DNA of 15,780 nucleotides from contig CAMOGT010000017.1 of assembly GCA_946614295.1 (NCBI GenBank), forward strand, positions 1 to 15,780. The letters run 5' to 3'. The position numbers and the translations under genes are program-made. This document shows positions 6,550 through 13,186 of this stretch, piece by piece. The notes under the pieces were generated by a model. That model did not search any database. It saw nothing but the letters and a program-made list of their open reading frames with translations, and was not told where the DNA came from. This stretch comes from an uncultured Bacteroidales bacterium. GTDB taxonomy: Bacteria; Bacteroidota; Bacteroidia; Bacteroidales; Paludibacteraceae. Numbering within the stretch: position 1 is the stretch's first letter; each line of letters opens with the position of its first letter.

Positions 6550-6638
6550 AAAGTGAAAAGTGAAAGATGAAAAGTGAAAGATGAAAAGTGAAAGATGAAA
6601 AATGAAAGATGAAAGATGAAAGATGAAAAGTGAAAGAT
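6548..6638 (+). repeat. GAAARRT heptad tract filling the ftsQ-ftsA gap (longest)
   Basis: Thirteen uninterrupted 7-nt units (91 nt) of GAAAAGT, GAAAGAT and one GAAAAAT, starting inside the ftsQ TGA and ending three bases before the ftsA ATG. The order GAAAAGT/GAAAGAT alternates in the first half, giving a partial 14-nt higher-order period. Confidence 0.95.
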
Positions 6639-6641
6639 TAG

Positions 6642-7925
6642 ATGGCAAGGAGACAAAATAAAATAGCAGATTCTCTTCCCCTCGTGGCAATGGATTTAGG
6701 GAGCGACAGCGTCCGCGCGATGGCAGCGCGGCGGATTGCGCCGGATCTGTTCCAGATATTAGGCGTGGAGGAGAGACCCCAGAAAATGGGGAACATGTGT
6801 GTAGAGCAAGGTATTATTACGCAATCAAGCAGCGCCGGGTATATAATCGCAGAGGTGCTGAAACTGCTGGCTAACAGGATAGGCGTGGATGAGTTACCGA
6901 CGGCCTTCGTCTCCTTGGGCGGCCAGTCCATGCAGATAGTGGCGGTACACTCCAAACGCGATCAGGCCCGACGCAAAGAGGTGAGTCAGGAGTTGCTGGA
7001 CGAGATGGAGTATGAGTGTAAGGAGAAGATAGAGTTGCGCAATCCTGATGTCGCTGTGCTTGGTTTGGTGCCGAGTTATTTCAAGTTGGATGGAGTGGAG
7101 CAGGACGAGTTGCCTACGCCGGAACAGAGAGCGGCACTAATAGAGGCGCATTATATCGCTTTTTACGGCCGTAAAGCCATAGACACGCAGTTGCAGAAAT
7201 CGTTCTCGCAGGCGGGACGCAGCATAGAGCGTGCGTTCGTACGGCCGGAGTGCCTGCTGTCCGCTTTCGCTACGTGCGACGGGAACCATGTTCTGATGAA
7301 CGGTTGCGCGGTGCTGGATCTCGGCGCACAGACGACGAGTCTGACCGTCTATAAGGGAGGTCAGTATCTGCTCAACAAGGTAGTACCCAAAGGAGGTTAT
7401 CATATTACCCGCATGTTGGAGCAACAAGGGATGAGTTTCAATACAGCAGAGGTGCTGAAGAAGCAATACGGCTTTGCATCGCCTGCGTGCGTAACGAAAA
7501 ATGTACGCCTGCGCGTGCCTTCCAACACGGAAAACGGCGGCGAGATCATTATTACCTCGCAGGAGTTAGCCGAGGTGATAGAACTGAAACTCAAGGAAAT
7601 ACTCTCGCCGCTCATGGAAGAACTGAATAAAGTAGAGGGACGGATCCGTACGCTGTATATCACGGGTGGCGGGTCGATGATGGCCGGAATGGCGGAGTAT
7701 ATCCAGTCGCAGACGGCACTCAATGTACAATACGGGGCGCATAATCTGCTCCTGCACCGCGACACCGAGGAGAAATATCTCTCGCCGGAATATACCTCGC
7801 TGGTAGGAACACTCCTGTTAGGGCAAGATTACCGCGATAACCACAAGAACCAACCGGTGCGCCAGCCCGGGTTCTTCGACCGGTTCAAAGAGTCAACGCT
7901 TGACATGTTCATTGACCAACAATAA
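6642..7925 (+). CDS. ftsA: Cell division protein FtsA
   Basis: A 427-residue actin-like ATPase that tethers FtsZ to the membrane and recruits late division proteins. The nucleotide-binding motifs are MDLGSDSVRA (17-26), LDLGAQTTS (225-233) and ITGGGSMMAG (340-349), with the FtsA 1C domain between the first two. The C-terminus, PGFFDRFKESTLDMFIDQQ, is a typical amphipathic membrane-targeting helix after a short linker. It is complete and a little compact for the phylum. The ATGG at 6642 follows a 91-nt heptad tract with no Shine-Dalgarno. ftsZ begins 36 nt downstream. Unlike its neighbours, ftsA ends in TAA rather than a TGA from a repeat. Confidence 0.97.
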   Translation: MARRQNKIADSLPLVAMDLGSDSVRAMAARRIAPDLFQILGVEERPQKMGNMCVEQGIITQSSSAGYIIAEVLKLLANRIGVDELPTAFVSLGGQSMQIVAVHSKRDQARRKEVSQELLDEMEYECKEKIELRNPDVAVLGLVPSYFKLDGVEQDELPTPEQRAALIEAHYIAFYGRKAIDTQLQKSFSQAGRSIERAFVRPECLLSAFATCDGNHVLMNGCAVLDLGAQTTSLTVYKGGQYLLNKVVPKGGYHITRMLEQQGMSFNTAEVLKKQYGFASPACVTKNVRLRVPSNTENGGEIIITSQELAEVIELKLKEILSPLMEELNKVEGRIRTLYITGGGSMMAGMAEYIQSQTALNVQYGAHNLLLHRDTEEKYLSPEYTSLVGTLLLGQDYRDNHKNQPVRQPGFFDRFKESTLDMFIDQQ

Positions 7926-7949
7926 AATCATCAATTAGAAATCATCAAT
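7925..7949 (+). repeat. Direct repeat in the ftsA-ftsZ spacer
   Basis: AAATCATCAAT occurs at 7925-7935 and 7939-7949, a 14-nt period (two heptads). This is the one operon gap in the murC-ftsZ run that lacks GAAARRT units, yet it holds a multiple-of-seven repeat. Confidence 0.7.
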
Positions 7950-7961
7950 ACAAAATAAATC

Positions 7962-9203
7962 ATGGAAGATCTCATTACATTACCCTTGGAGGGATTGACG
8001 GAAGATAGTATTATCAAGGTCATCGGTGTAGGCGGCGGCGGTTGTAACGCAGTTAACTACATGCACCGCCAGGGACTGAAAGATGTCTCGTTCCTCGTGT
8101 GCAACACAGACCGCCAGGTGCTGATCAAGAGTTCGGTGCCGAGTAAACTTCAGTTGGGGCCGGGTTTGGGTGCCGGCGGTGACCCCGAGACCGCACGCCA
8201 GTACGCAGAAGAGAGCCGCGAGCATATCCGCGAAGCACTCAATGACGGCACTCAGATGCTGTTCATCACCGCCGGAATGGGAGGCGGAACGGGAACCGGT
8301 GCTTCCTCAGTGGTAGCCGAGGTGGCACAGGAAATGGGTATTCTCACGGTAGGCATAGTGACGATTCCTTTTGCCTTCGAGGGCAAGAAGAAGATAGAGA
8401 AAGCGATGACCGGCGTGGCGAGATTAGCTAAGCACGTAGATGCATTGCTCATCATCAACAACGAGAAACTCAAACAGATTTATCCGGAGCTGAATCTCCT
8501 CAACGCGTTCTCCAAATCGGACGACGTTGTGGCTAATGCCGCTCGCTCGATTGCGGAGATCATCACCGTGCCGGGATATATCAATACTGACTTTGCCGAC
8601 GTGCGCAACACCCTCAAGAAAGGCGGCGTGGCGATCATGAATATAGGCCGGGCTTCGGGAGAGAAGCGTATAACCAACGCGATCAATGACGCATTGAACT
8701 CGCCGCTGGTGAACACCAACGACGTCCACGGCGCAGAGCGTATTCTGCTGCAATTCTACTGCTCTACCGAGCACGCGATCGTGATGGAGGAGATAGACCA
8801 GATTAACGATTTCGTGCAGGAGGTAGGCGATGACATAGAGGTACAATGGGGAGCGTCGATAGATGAGTCCCTGGGCGAAGAGGTGCGCGTGACGGTTATC
8901 GCCACGGGCTACAAAGTGGACGGACTTCCGTCGGAGGACGAGGAGGAGGGCAAAAAGACCATCTCCGAGGCAATCGAAGAGAACTACCCGCCTCAGAACC
9001 AGAACCAGCTGGAGGACGAACCGGTACAGACGATTGATTTGAGTGCCACACTATTCCCTGCGGAGGAGACGCCTCGCCAACCTCGTGAACATGCCGCTTC
9101 CGCATCGGCAGACGAGGTGGTTATCAAGATAGAGGAGGAACCCAAGGAAGAACCCAAGGAGGAAACACACCGCTCTCCTTTCGGGTGGATACGGAGAAAG
9201 TGA
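7962..9203 (+). CDS. ftsZ: Cell division GTPase FtsZ
   Basis: A 413-residue tubulin-like GTPase that polymerises into the Z-ring at midcell. The nucleotide motif GVGGGGCNAV (22-31) and the tubulin signature GGGTGTG (107-113) are intact, as are the FNTD-like stretch INTDFADVRN and the GxAxxxI T7-loop region. After the globular core (to about 320) comes an acidic linker with glutamate/proline-rich repeats (EEEPKEEPKEE) and a basic conserved C-terminal peptide, SPFGWIRRK, the likely docking site for FtsA. The ATG at 7962 is unambiguous. Its TGA lies in the first element of a short heptad tract leading to the Wzz-like gene. Confidence 0.98.
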   Translation: MEDLITLPLEGLTEDSIIKVIGVGGGGCNAVNYMHRQGLKDVSFLVCNTDRQVLIKSSVPSKLQLGPGLGAGGDPETARQYAEESREHIREALNDGTQMLFITAGMGGGTGTGASSVVAEVAQEMGILTVGIVTIPFAFEGKKKIEKAMTGVARLAKHVDALLIINNEKLKQIYPELNLLNAFSKSDDVVANAARSIAEIITVPGYINTDFADVRNTLKKGGVAIMNIGRASGEKRITNAINDALNSPLVNTNDVHGAERILLQFYCSTEHAIVMEEIDQINDFVQEVGDDIEVQWGASIDESLGEEVRVTVIATGYKVDGLPSEDEEEGKKTISEAIEENYPPQNQNQLEDEPVQTIDLSATLFPAEETPRQPREHAASASADEVVIKIEEEPKEEPKEETHRSPFGWIRRK

Positions 9204-9236
9204 AAGATGAAAGATGAAAAGTGAAAAGTGAAAAAT
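9202..9236 (+). repeat. GAAARRT heptad tract between ftsZ and the Wzz-like gene
   Basis: Five uninterrupted units (GAAAGAT, GAAAGAT, GAAAAGT, GAAAAGT, GAAAAAT) start inside the ftsZ TGA and end two bases before the ATGG at 9239. Confidence 0.92.
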
Positions 9237-9238
9237 AT

Positions 9239-10198
9239 ATGGAAAGAGAGATGAATTTCTTTGACCTCTGTGTGGCGGCATGGCACGCTTTAGGTCGTTT
9301 GTGCGCCCAATGCGGAAGTGTACTTTCCCGCATGATCAGGTTGAGTTTCCGCTATTGGTGGATAGTATGTCCCCTCGTGGTATTGGCACTCGCCGGCGGA
9401 TTATACTATACGCGTACGGAAAATCTTACCTACCGCGCGAATGCCGTGGTGTTATTGAACGGACCGACCGTTCGGCAATTCGAGGAGGCTTTTGCTCCTT
9501 TATGCGCAACGCAGACCTTACCGGACGAGGCTCCCATAACTCCTTACATCAGAGAGCAAAAGGCGACTTGGTTTGTGACCTACCGTGTGATCGATGTATT
9601 GCATGATTCATATGCCGATTACGTGGATTTCAAGCGTAGTGTGAAACCATCGGATACAGTGAACGTGCAGATGCAAGACAGGGTATGTGTTCAGTTCCGT
9701 GTGAAGCAGAAAGATATGAATTGTATCCCGGAAGTGGAGCGTGCATTATTAGCGACGCTGAATGCTGATCCCGTGCAGCAAGAGGCTTATGCCACTTACC
9801 TGCCGAACCTCCGCGAGCAAGCGGCATTCAATCACCGTCAGGCGATTAAACTGGATAGTTTGACCTCCAACTACTATTACTATACCGCATCGGCCGCACA
9901 GCCGATGAACTACCCGGGAAACGGCGTTAATTTCTATGGCGACAGGAAAATCCGCTTGTTCCTGAACGATATTTACAAGCAGCACGAACGCACACAACTC
10001 ATCGATCACCGTCTCCGTTTCGCTACGGCTCCTGTCTCTCTGGAGAGCCATTTTGCCTTAGACCCTGCGCCGGTGATGAGCCGGATGAAGTGTCTGATAA
10101 TCATGCTTCTTTTAGGTTGGGTGTTCGGATGCCTGCTGGCAGAGATCATCGACCGACGCAAGAAAATAGCGGAGTGGCTGAAGAAAGATGAAAAGTGA
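9239..10198 (+). CDS. Wzz-like inner-membrane protein (chain-length-determinant-type topology)
   Basis: A 319-residue protein with a membrane segment near the N-terminus (about 40-58, WWIVCPLVVLALAGGLYY), a periplasmic domain of some 220 residues, and a second segment near the C-terminus (about 285-302) followed by a basic tail. This topology is that of Wzz/polysaccharide co-polymerases, which set glycan chain length, but I see no decisive motif and the central domain is divergent. The start at 9239 follows the tract-then-ATGG pattern of its neighbours; a GTG at 9221 and ATG at 9251 are alternatives. It is the last gene of the division operon, an unexpected position. Its C-terminus KKDEK and TGA stop are heptad-encoded, and it ends at a strong terminator. 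Confidence 0.6.
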   Translation: MEREMNFFDLCVAAWHALGRLCAQCGSVLSRMIRLSFRYWWIVCPLVVLALAGGLYYTRTENLTYRANAVVLLNGPTVRQFEEAFAPLCATQTLPDEAPITPYIREQKATWFVTYRVIDVLHDSYADYVDFKRSVKPSDTVNVQMQDRVCVQFRVKQKDMNCIPEVERALLATLNADPVQQEAYATYLPNLREQAAFNHRQAIKLDSLTSNYYYYTASAAQPMNYPGNGVNFYGDRKIRLFLNDIYKQHERTQLIDHRLRFATAPVSLESHFALDPAPVMSRMKCLIIMLLLGWVFGCLLAEIIDRRKKIAEWLKKDEK

Positions 10199-10224
10199 AA
10201 GATGAAAAGTGAAAGATGAAAGCT
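10183..10224 (+). repeat. GAAARRT heptad tract at the end of the Wzz-like gene
   Basis: Six units (GAAAGAT, GAAAAGT, GAAAGAT, GAAAAGT, GAAAGAT, GAAAGCT) cover the last codons, the TGA and the gap to the terminator. Here the tract does not precede any start codon, since the next gene is convergent. Confidence 0.9.
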
Positions 10225-10226
10225 GA

Positions 10227-10259
10227 AAAACGCGTGGAGGTTATGCCTTCACGCGTTTT
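10227..10259. terminator. Bidirectional rho-independent terminator between convergent genes
   Basis: AAAACGCGTGGAGG, loop TTATG, CCTTCACGCGTTTT: a 14-bp stem (one G-T pair) flanked by A and T runs, so it works in both directions. It serves the division operon on the plus strand and the antiporter-dedA unit on the minus strand. The last codons of dedA and its TAA lie inside the stem-loop. Confidence 0.88.
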
Positions 10260-10930
10260 ATTATCCATTTGATCAGGTAGTAGAGAACTACTGCTCCGAG
10301 CAGTATGAGTATCGCCACGGATAGTTCGTGGCTGTATTCGTTGATGAGGTCCGCTTGCCCGTGCGCCACATACCCCAGAACAGCCAGAACGGTATTCCAG
10401 AGCCCTGCGCCGAGGAAGGTGTAGAAAAGGAACCAACCGAAATGCATCTTGCTCAGACCTGCAGGAATGGAGATCAACTGCCTAATGCCCGGAATAAAAC
10501 GGCCTACGAAGGTGCTGACCTTGCCGTGGTCATTGAAGTACGCTTCGGCTTTCTCCACTTTCTCGCGGCTCAAAAGGCATAGATGCCCGATCTTACTATC
10601 CGCAAAAGCATAGATAATCGCCCGTCCGAGCCACAAGGACAGCAGGTAGTTGATGATTGCTCCGAGCATCGCACCTATTGTACCAAAGAGCACAATCAGT
10701 GCTACGTTCACGAAATAACTATCCGTCGCATAGACTGCGCTATTCGGGTCTGCCGCTACATATGCAGCAGGCGGGATAACCACTTCGCTCGGGAACGGAA
10801 TGAACGAACTCTCCACGGTCATCAGTGCCGTGATAGACGCATAGTTCATGTTCGCGGAGTACCAATCTGTAACGACCGACACCCAGTTGGTGCCGGTCGT
10901 TAACAGAATAATCAGAAGTGCCCGTTTCAT
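10241..10930 (-). CDS. DedA-family membrane protein
   Basis: A 229-residue polytopic inner-membrane protein of the DedA/VTT family. Members are linked to undecaprenyl-phosphate or phospholipid flipping and to membrane homeostasis. Diagnostic sequences are ESSFIPFPSE (40-49), with the conserved acidic residue and re-entrant loop, and GRFIPGIRQLISIPAGLSKM (143-162), with the conserved arginines. Four to five membrane segments are evident, and the tail is basic (KWIIKRVKA). Its ATG overlaps the antiporter TAA by one base (TAATG), so translation is probably coupled. The substrate is not determined by sequence. The 3' end is embedded in the shared terminator. Confidence 0.93.
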   Translation of the reverse strand: MKRALLIILLTTGTNWVSVVTDWYSANMNYASITALMTVESSFIPFPSEVVIPPAAYVAADPNSAVYATDSYFVNVALIVLFGTIGAMLGAIINYLLSLWLGRAIIYAFADSKIGHLCLLSREKVEKAEAYFNDHGKVSTFVGRFIPGIRQLISIPAGLSKMHFGWFLFYTFLGAGLWNTVLAVLGYVAHGQADLINEYSHELSVAILILLGAVVLYYLIKWIIKRVKA

Positions 10931-12276
10931 TAGATGAAAATCAATTGTACAATGACATAAACCGGCAGGAGGATAATCAAGCTGAACTTGATCATGTAGC
11001 CGAAGAAGGACGGCATCTTGATTCCACTCTCCTCTGCGATGGCTTTCACCATGAAGTTAGGTCCGTTGCCGATATAGGTCAGTGAGCCGAACATCACAGC
11101 CGCGATGGAGATAGCTTTGAGCAGTATCTCCGGAACACCGGCTACGAAAGGTGTGCCGTTGAACATACCTGTTACGACACCGGCTTCAGCGGCAGCAAGC
11201 GACTCCGGCAGACCGGAAGCTACGCCGTGGAAGGCAACGGCTGTCGGCGTGTTATCGAGGAACGCGGAGAGCGCACCGGTCGAGTAATAGAACTGCCATG
11301 CGTGGGTGAAACCGAGGTCGGCTGCGTGCGCCTTCAGATAGGCGAGGGCAGGGGTCATCGTCGTGAAGATACCGAGGAACAGAACGGCTACCTCTACTAT
11401 CGGAGTCCAGCTGAACTTGTTGTCGCCGAAACGCACCTCTTTCTTGGTGGTGTAGAGCGAGAGACCTGTGAGCGAGAGAAGAACGATCTCACGCAGGTAT
11501 TTGAGCCACAGCGGAGCGTCCGCTTCACCCATCTGCTTGATGGTTCCTTCGTTCACAAAAGCCACTGCCAGCACTACGCCTAACAGATAAACGAAATTGA
11601 TGGTTCCTTTCATCACCATCGGAGTAGCCTCACGCGAGTCCGCGGAGAGGGATGTCCAGTGCTCTTTCTTGTAATAATAGGTGTCCATCGCGAAATAGAT
11701 GCCGAGGAGCAGCAGTCCCGTAACAGCCCATTCCGGAGCGAGGTGCAAGAACCATGAGAAGTGCGCGCCGCGGAGGAAGAGCATGAACAAGGGTGGGTCT
11801 CCCAGCGGTGTCAGCAGACCGCCGCAGTTAGCTACCAGCGCGATGAAGAAAAGGATGGTGTGAACCTTGTATTCACGCTGTTTGTTGGTCTCGATGAGCG
11901 GACGGATGAGCAGCATGGCTGCGCCCGTCGTACCCATGATAGAGGCTAAGATCCAGCCCAAGCCCAAGAAACCGGTGTTGACCCAGGGTTTGGCTTTCAG
12001 GTCACCCGAGAAATGGATACCGCCGGTGATGACAAACAGCGCCAGCAGCAGGATGATGAACGGCACGTAGTCGAAGAAGATCTGGTGCTCCAACTCGTGC
12101 ATCATTCCGCCCATGATCAGGCATACCGCAACAGGCACGCCGAGGAAGAGGGAAACAATGAGCTTGTTGGTGTTCTTCTCCCACCAGTGCTCTGCTACCA
12201 GCGGACCGATAGCAATCATCAGAAGCATGAGTCCGAACGGAATCAGCGACCATGCCGAATGTACAAATTGTTCCAT
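10930..12276 (-). CDS. Na+/H+ antiporter-like permease (CitMHS/arsenite-pump superfamily)
   Basis: A 448-residue polytopic permease with about 11-12 membrane segments in two related halves. Each half has a signature re-entrant loop: SIMGTTGAAMLL (112-123) with NCGGLLTPLGDPPLF (150-164), then FLDNTPTAVAFH (339-350) with YIGNGPNFMVKAI (401-413). This pattern matches the ion-transporter superfamily containing NhaD-type sodium/proton antiporters, citrate carriers and ArsB. Bacteroidales relatives are usually named sodium:proton antiporter, but the transported ion is inferred from family only. The ATG at 12276 lies about 65 nt below its own promoter. dedA follows with a one-base overlap. Confidence 0.87.
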   Translation of the reverse strand: MEQFVHSAWSLIPFGLMLLMIAIGPLVAEHWWEKNTNKLIVSLFLGVPVAVCLIMGGMMHELEHQIFFDYVPFIILLLALFVITGGIHFSGDLKAKPWVNTGFLGLGWILASIMGTTGAAMLLIRPLIETNKQREYKVHTILFFIALVANCGGLLTPLGDPPLFMLFLRGAHFSWFLHLAPEWAVTGLLLLGIYFAMDTYYYKKEHWTSLSADSREATPMVMKGTINFVYLLGVVLAVAFVNEGTIKQMGEADAPLWLKYLREIVLLSLTGLSLYTTKKEVRFGDNKFSWTPIVEVAVLFLGIFTTMTPALAYLKAHAADLGFTHAWQFYYSTGALSAFLDNTPTAVAFHGVASGLPESLAAAEAGVVTGMFNGTPFVAGVPEILLKAISIAAVMFGSLTYIGNGPNFMVKAIAEESGIKMPSFFGYMIKFSLIILLPVYVIVQLIFI

Positions 12277-12297
12277 AGTACTTTATTAATTAAAAAA

Positions 12298-12318
12298 TTA
12301 CGAATTACGAATTACAAA
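12298..12318. repeat. TTACGAA heptad tract in the antiporter leader
   Basis: Three units (TTACGAA, TTACGAA, TTACAAA on the plus strand) lie in the 5' untranslated region, 22 bases from the antiporter ATG. A different heptad family from GAAARRT, in the same kind of place. Confidence 0.8.
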
Positions 12319-12321
12319 TTA

Positions 12322-12339
12322 ACTCGCTAAAAAGCGAGT
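12322..12339 (-). promoter_or_regulatory. Stem-loop at the 5' end of the antiporter mRNA
   Basis: ACTCGCT, a four-base loop and AGCGAGT form a perfect 7-bp hairpin starting two bases downstream of the -7 box, so it would occupy the extreme 5' end of the transcript. It has no T run after it, so mRNA protection is more likely than termination. Confidence 0.6.
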
Positions 12340-12340
12340 G

Positions 12341-12372
12341 CAAAGTTACTGCTTTTTTTTGATATTTGCAAA
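12341..12372 (-). promoter_or_regulatory. Bacteroides-type promoter of the antiporter-dedA unit
   Basis: On the minus strand TTTG (12372-12369), a 20-bp spacer and TAACTTTG (12348-12341) match the consensus exactly. The -33 box begins 7 bp after the stop codon of the upstream gene, so read-through from lepA could also reach it. Confidence 0.82.
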
Positions 12373-12379
12373 TGATAAT

Positions 12380-13180
12380 TTATTTTTTCACCTTTATCGG
12401 CAATTTATCTCCATCCTCGTCACTGTTCCGTCCGTTCTCGAAGGAAAGGTACGGCTCCATTCGATGAATCTCTTCGTCCGTCAGTTCCGGGATGGAACGC
12501 AGCTCCTCCACAGAGGAAAGCCGGATATGCTTGCGGCGCAGCGAGTAGATTGCCTTAGCCTGTTCGTAGCGCAGGTATGGGTGGGCGGCGAGACGATCGA
12601 CCGAAGCGGTGTTGACCGGAATCTTCTGCACGGCTTCCGGAGAAGCGGTAAAATGCGAGAGGAGGGTGTCTAACCGCATTTTCGCAAATTCCTTGTCCGT
12701 CAGTTGTGTCGGGCTGTAGTAACCGCCCAAACTCTTTCTGTATCGCACAATCCGGATAGCCGTATACCGTCCGATACCCCGGATAAGTTGGAGTTCGGAG
12801 GTGTCACAATGATTGAGGTCGAGGATAGTGTCTTTTTTTATTACCCGGACATACGGAATGCCTACCGAGTCGCGCCAAACCGAATCCGCAATACGCATGG
12901 AGTCCCACCGGTGTTGCCGTTCCTTTTTCCATGCTTCATGACGGATGGAGTCGGCGATGAAGAATGAATCATAGCGTGCTTCCCGGTCCGCTTTCCATTG
13001 CTCAAAGCGCATGGAATCCGCCATGCGGATGGAGTCTCTTCGCTCTGACCATGGCTTTTTTGCGGGCTTTTGGGGATTATCTTGTGGCTTTTGGGGCCAT
13101 ACTGCTGCTACTATCCAAACGACTAATGCAATACCGCACAAGACGACCGCTCCGAATCGTTGTTCCCGGGCTAAGATCAT
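12380..13180 (-). CDS. Membrane-anchored ComEA-like helix-hairpin-helix protein
   Basis: A 266-residue protein with an N-terminal membrane anchor (about 9-28), a charged linker, and two helix-hairpin-helix regions: DLNHCDTSELQLIRGIGRYT then AIRIVRYR (121-148), and VNTASVDRLAAHPYLRYEQA with a following helix pair (189-244). HhH domains of ComEA type bind DNA non-specifically, and Bacteroidales carry many such proteins of uncertain role (DNA uptake or a surface function). The linker has three 22-residue tandem repeats (47-107). It starts 6 nt after the lepA stop, so the two genes are co-transcribed. No terminator is visible after it. Confidence 0.85.
   Translation of the reverse strand: MILAREQRFGAVVLCGIALVVWIVAAVWPQKPQDNPQKPAKKPWSERRDSIRMADSMRFEQWKADREARYDSFFIADSIRHEAWKKERQHRWDSMRIADSVWRDSVGIPYVRVIKKDTILDLNHCDTSELQLIRGIGRYTAIRIVRYRKSLGGYYSPTQLTDKEFAKMRLDTLLSHFTASPEAVQKIPVNTASVDRLAAHPYLRYEQAKAIYSLRRKHIRLSSVEELRSIPELTDEEIHRMEPYLSFENGRNSDEDGDKLPIKVKK
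12860..13042 (-). repeat. Three 22-residue protein repeats in the HhH protein linker
   Basis: Residues 47-68, 69-90 and 91-107 align as R-x-D-S-x-x-x-A-D-S-x-R-x-E-x-W-K-x-x-R; the third copy is truncated. The charged, periodic pattern predicts an extended helix between the membrane anchor and the HhH domains. Confidence 0.8.
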
Positions 13181-13186
13181 TCGCTG

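Noticed and set aside
6343..6690. Minus-strand reading frames across the heptad tracts giving F/H/S-rich peptides (FIFHLSSF-like).
   Set aside because: They are antisense translations of GAAARRT repeats joined to the antisense of ftsQ or ftsA; no domain and no promoter.
635..10224. The tandem tracts as a CRISPR array or VNTR cassette with spacers.
   Set aside because: Units are 7 nt and contiguous, with no unique spacers and no cas genes.
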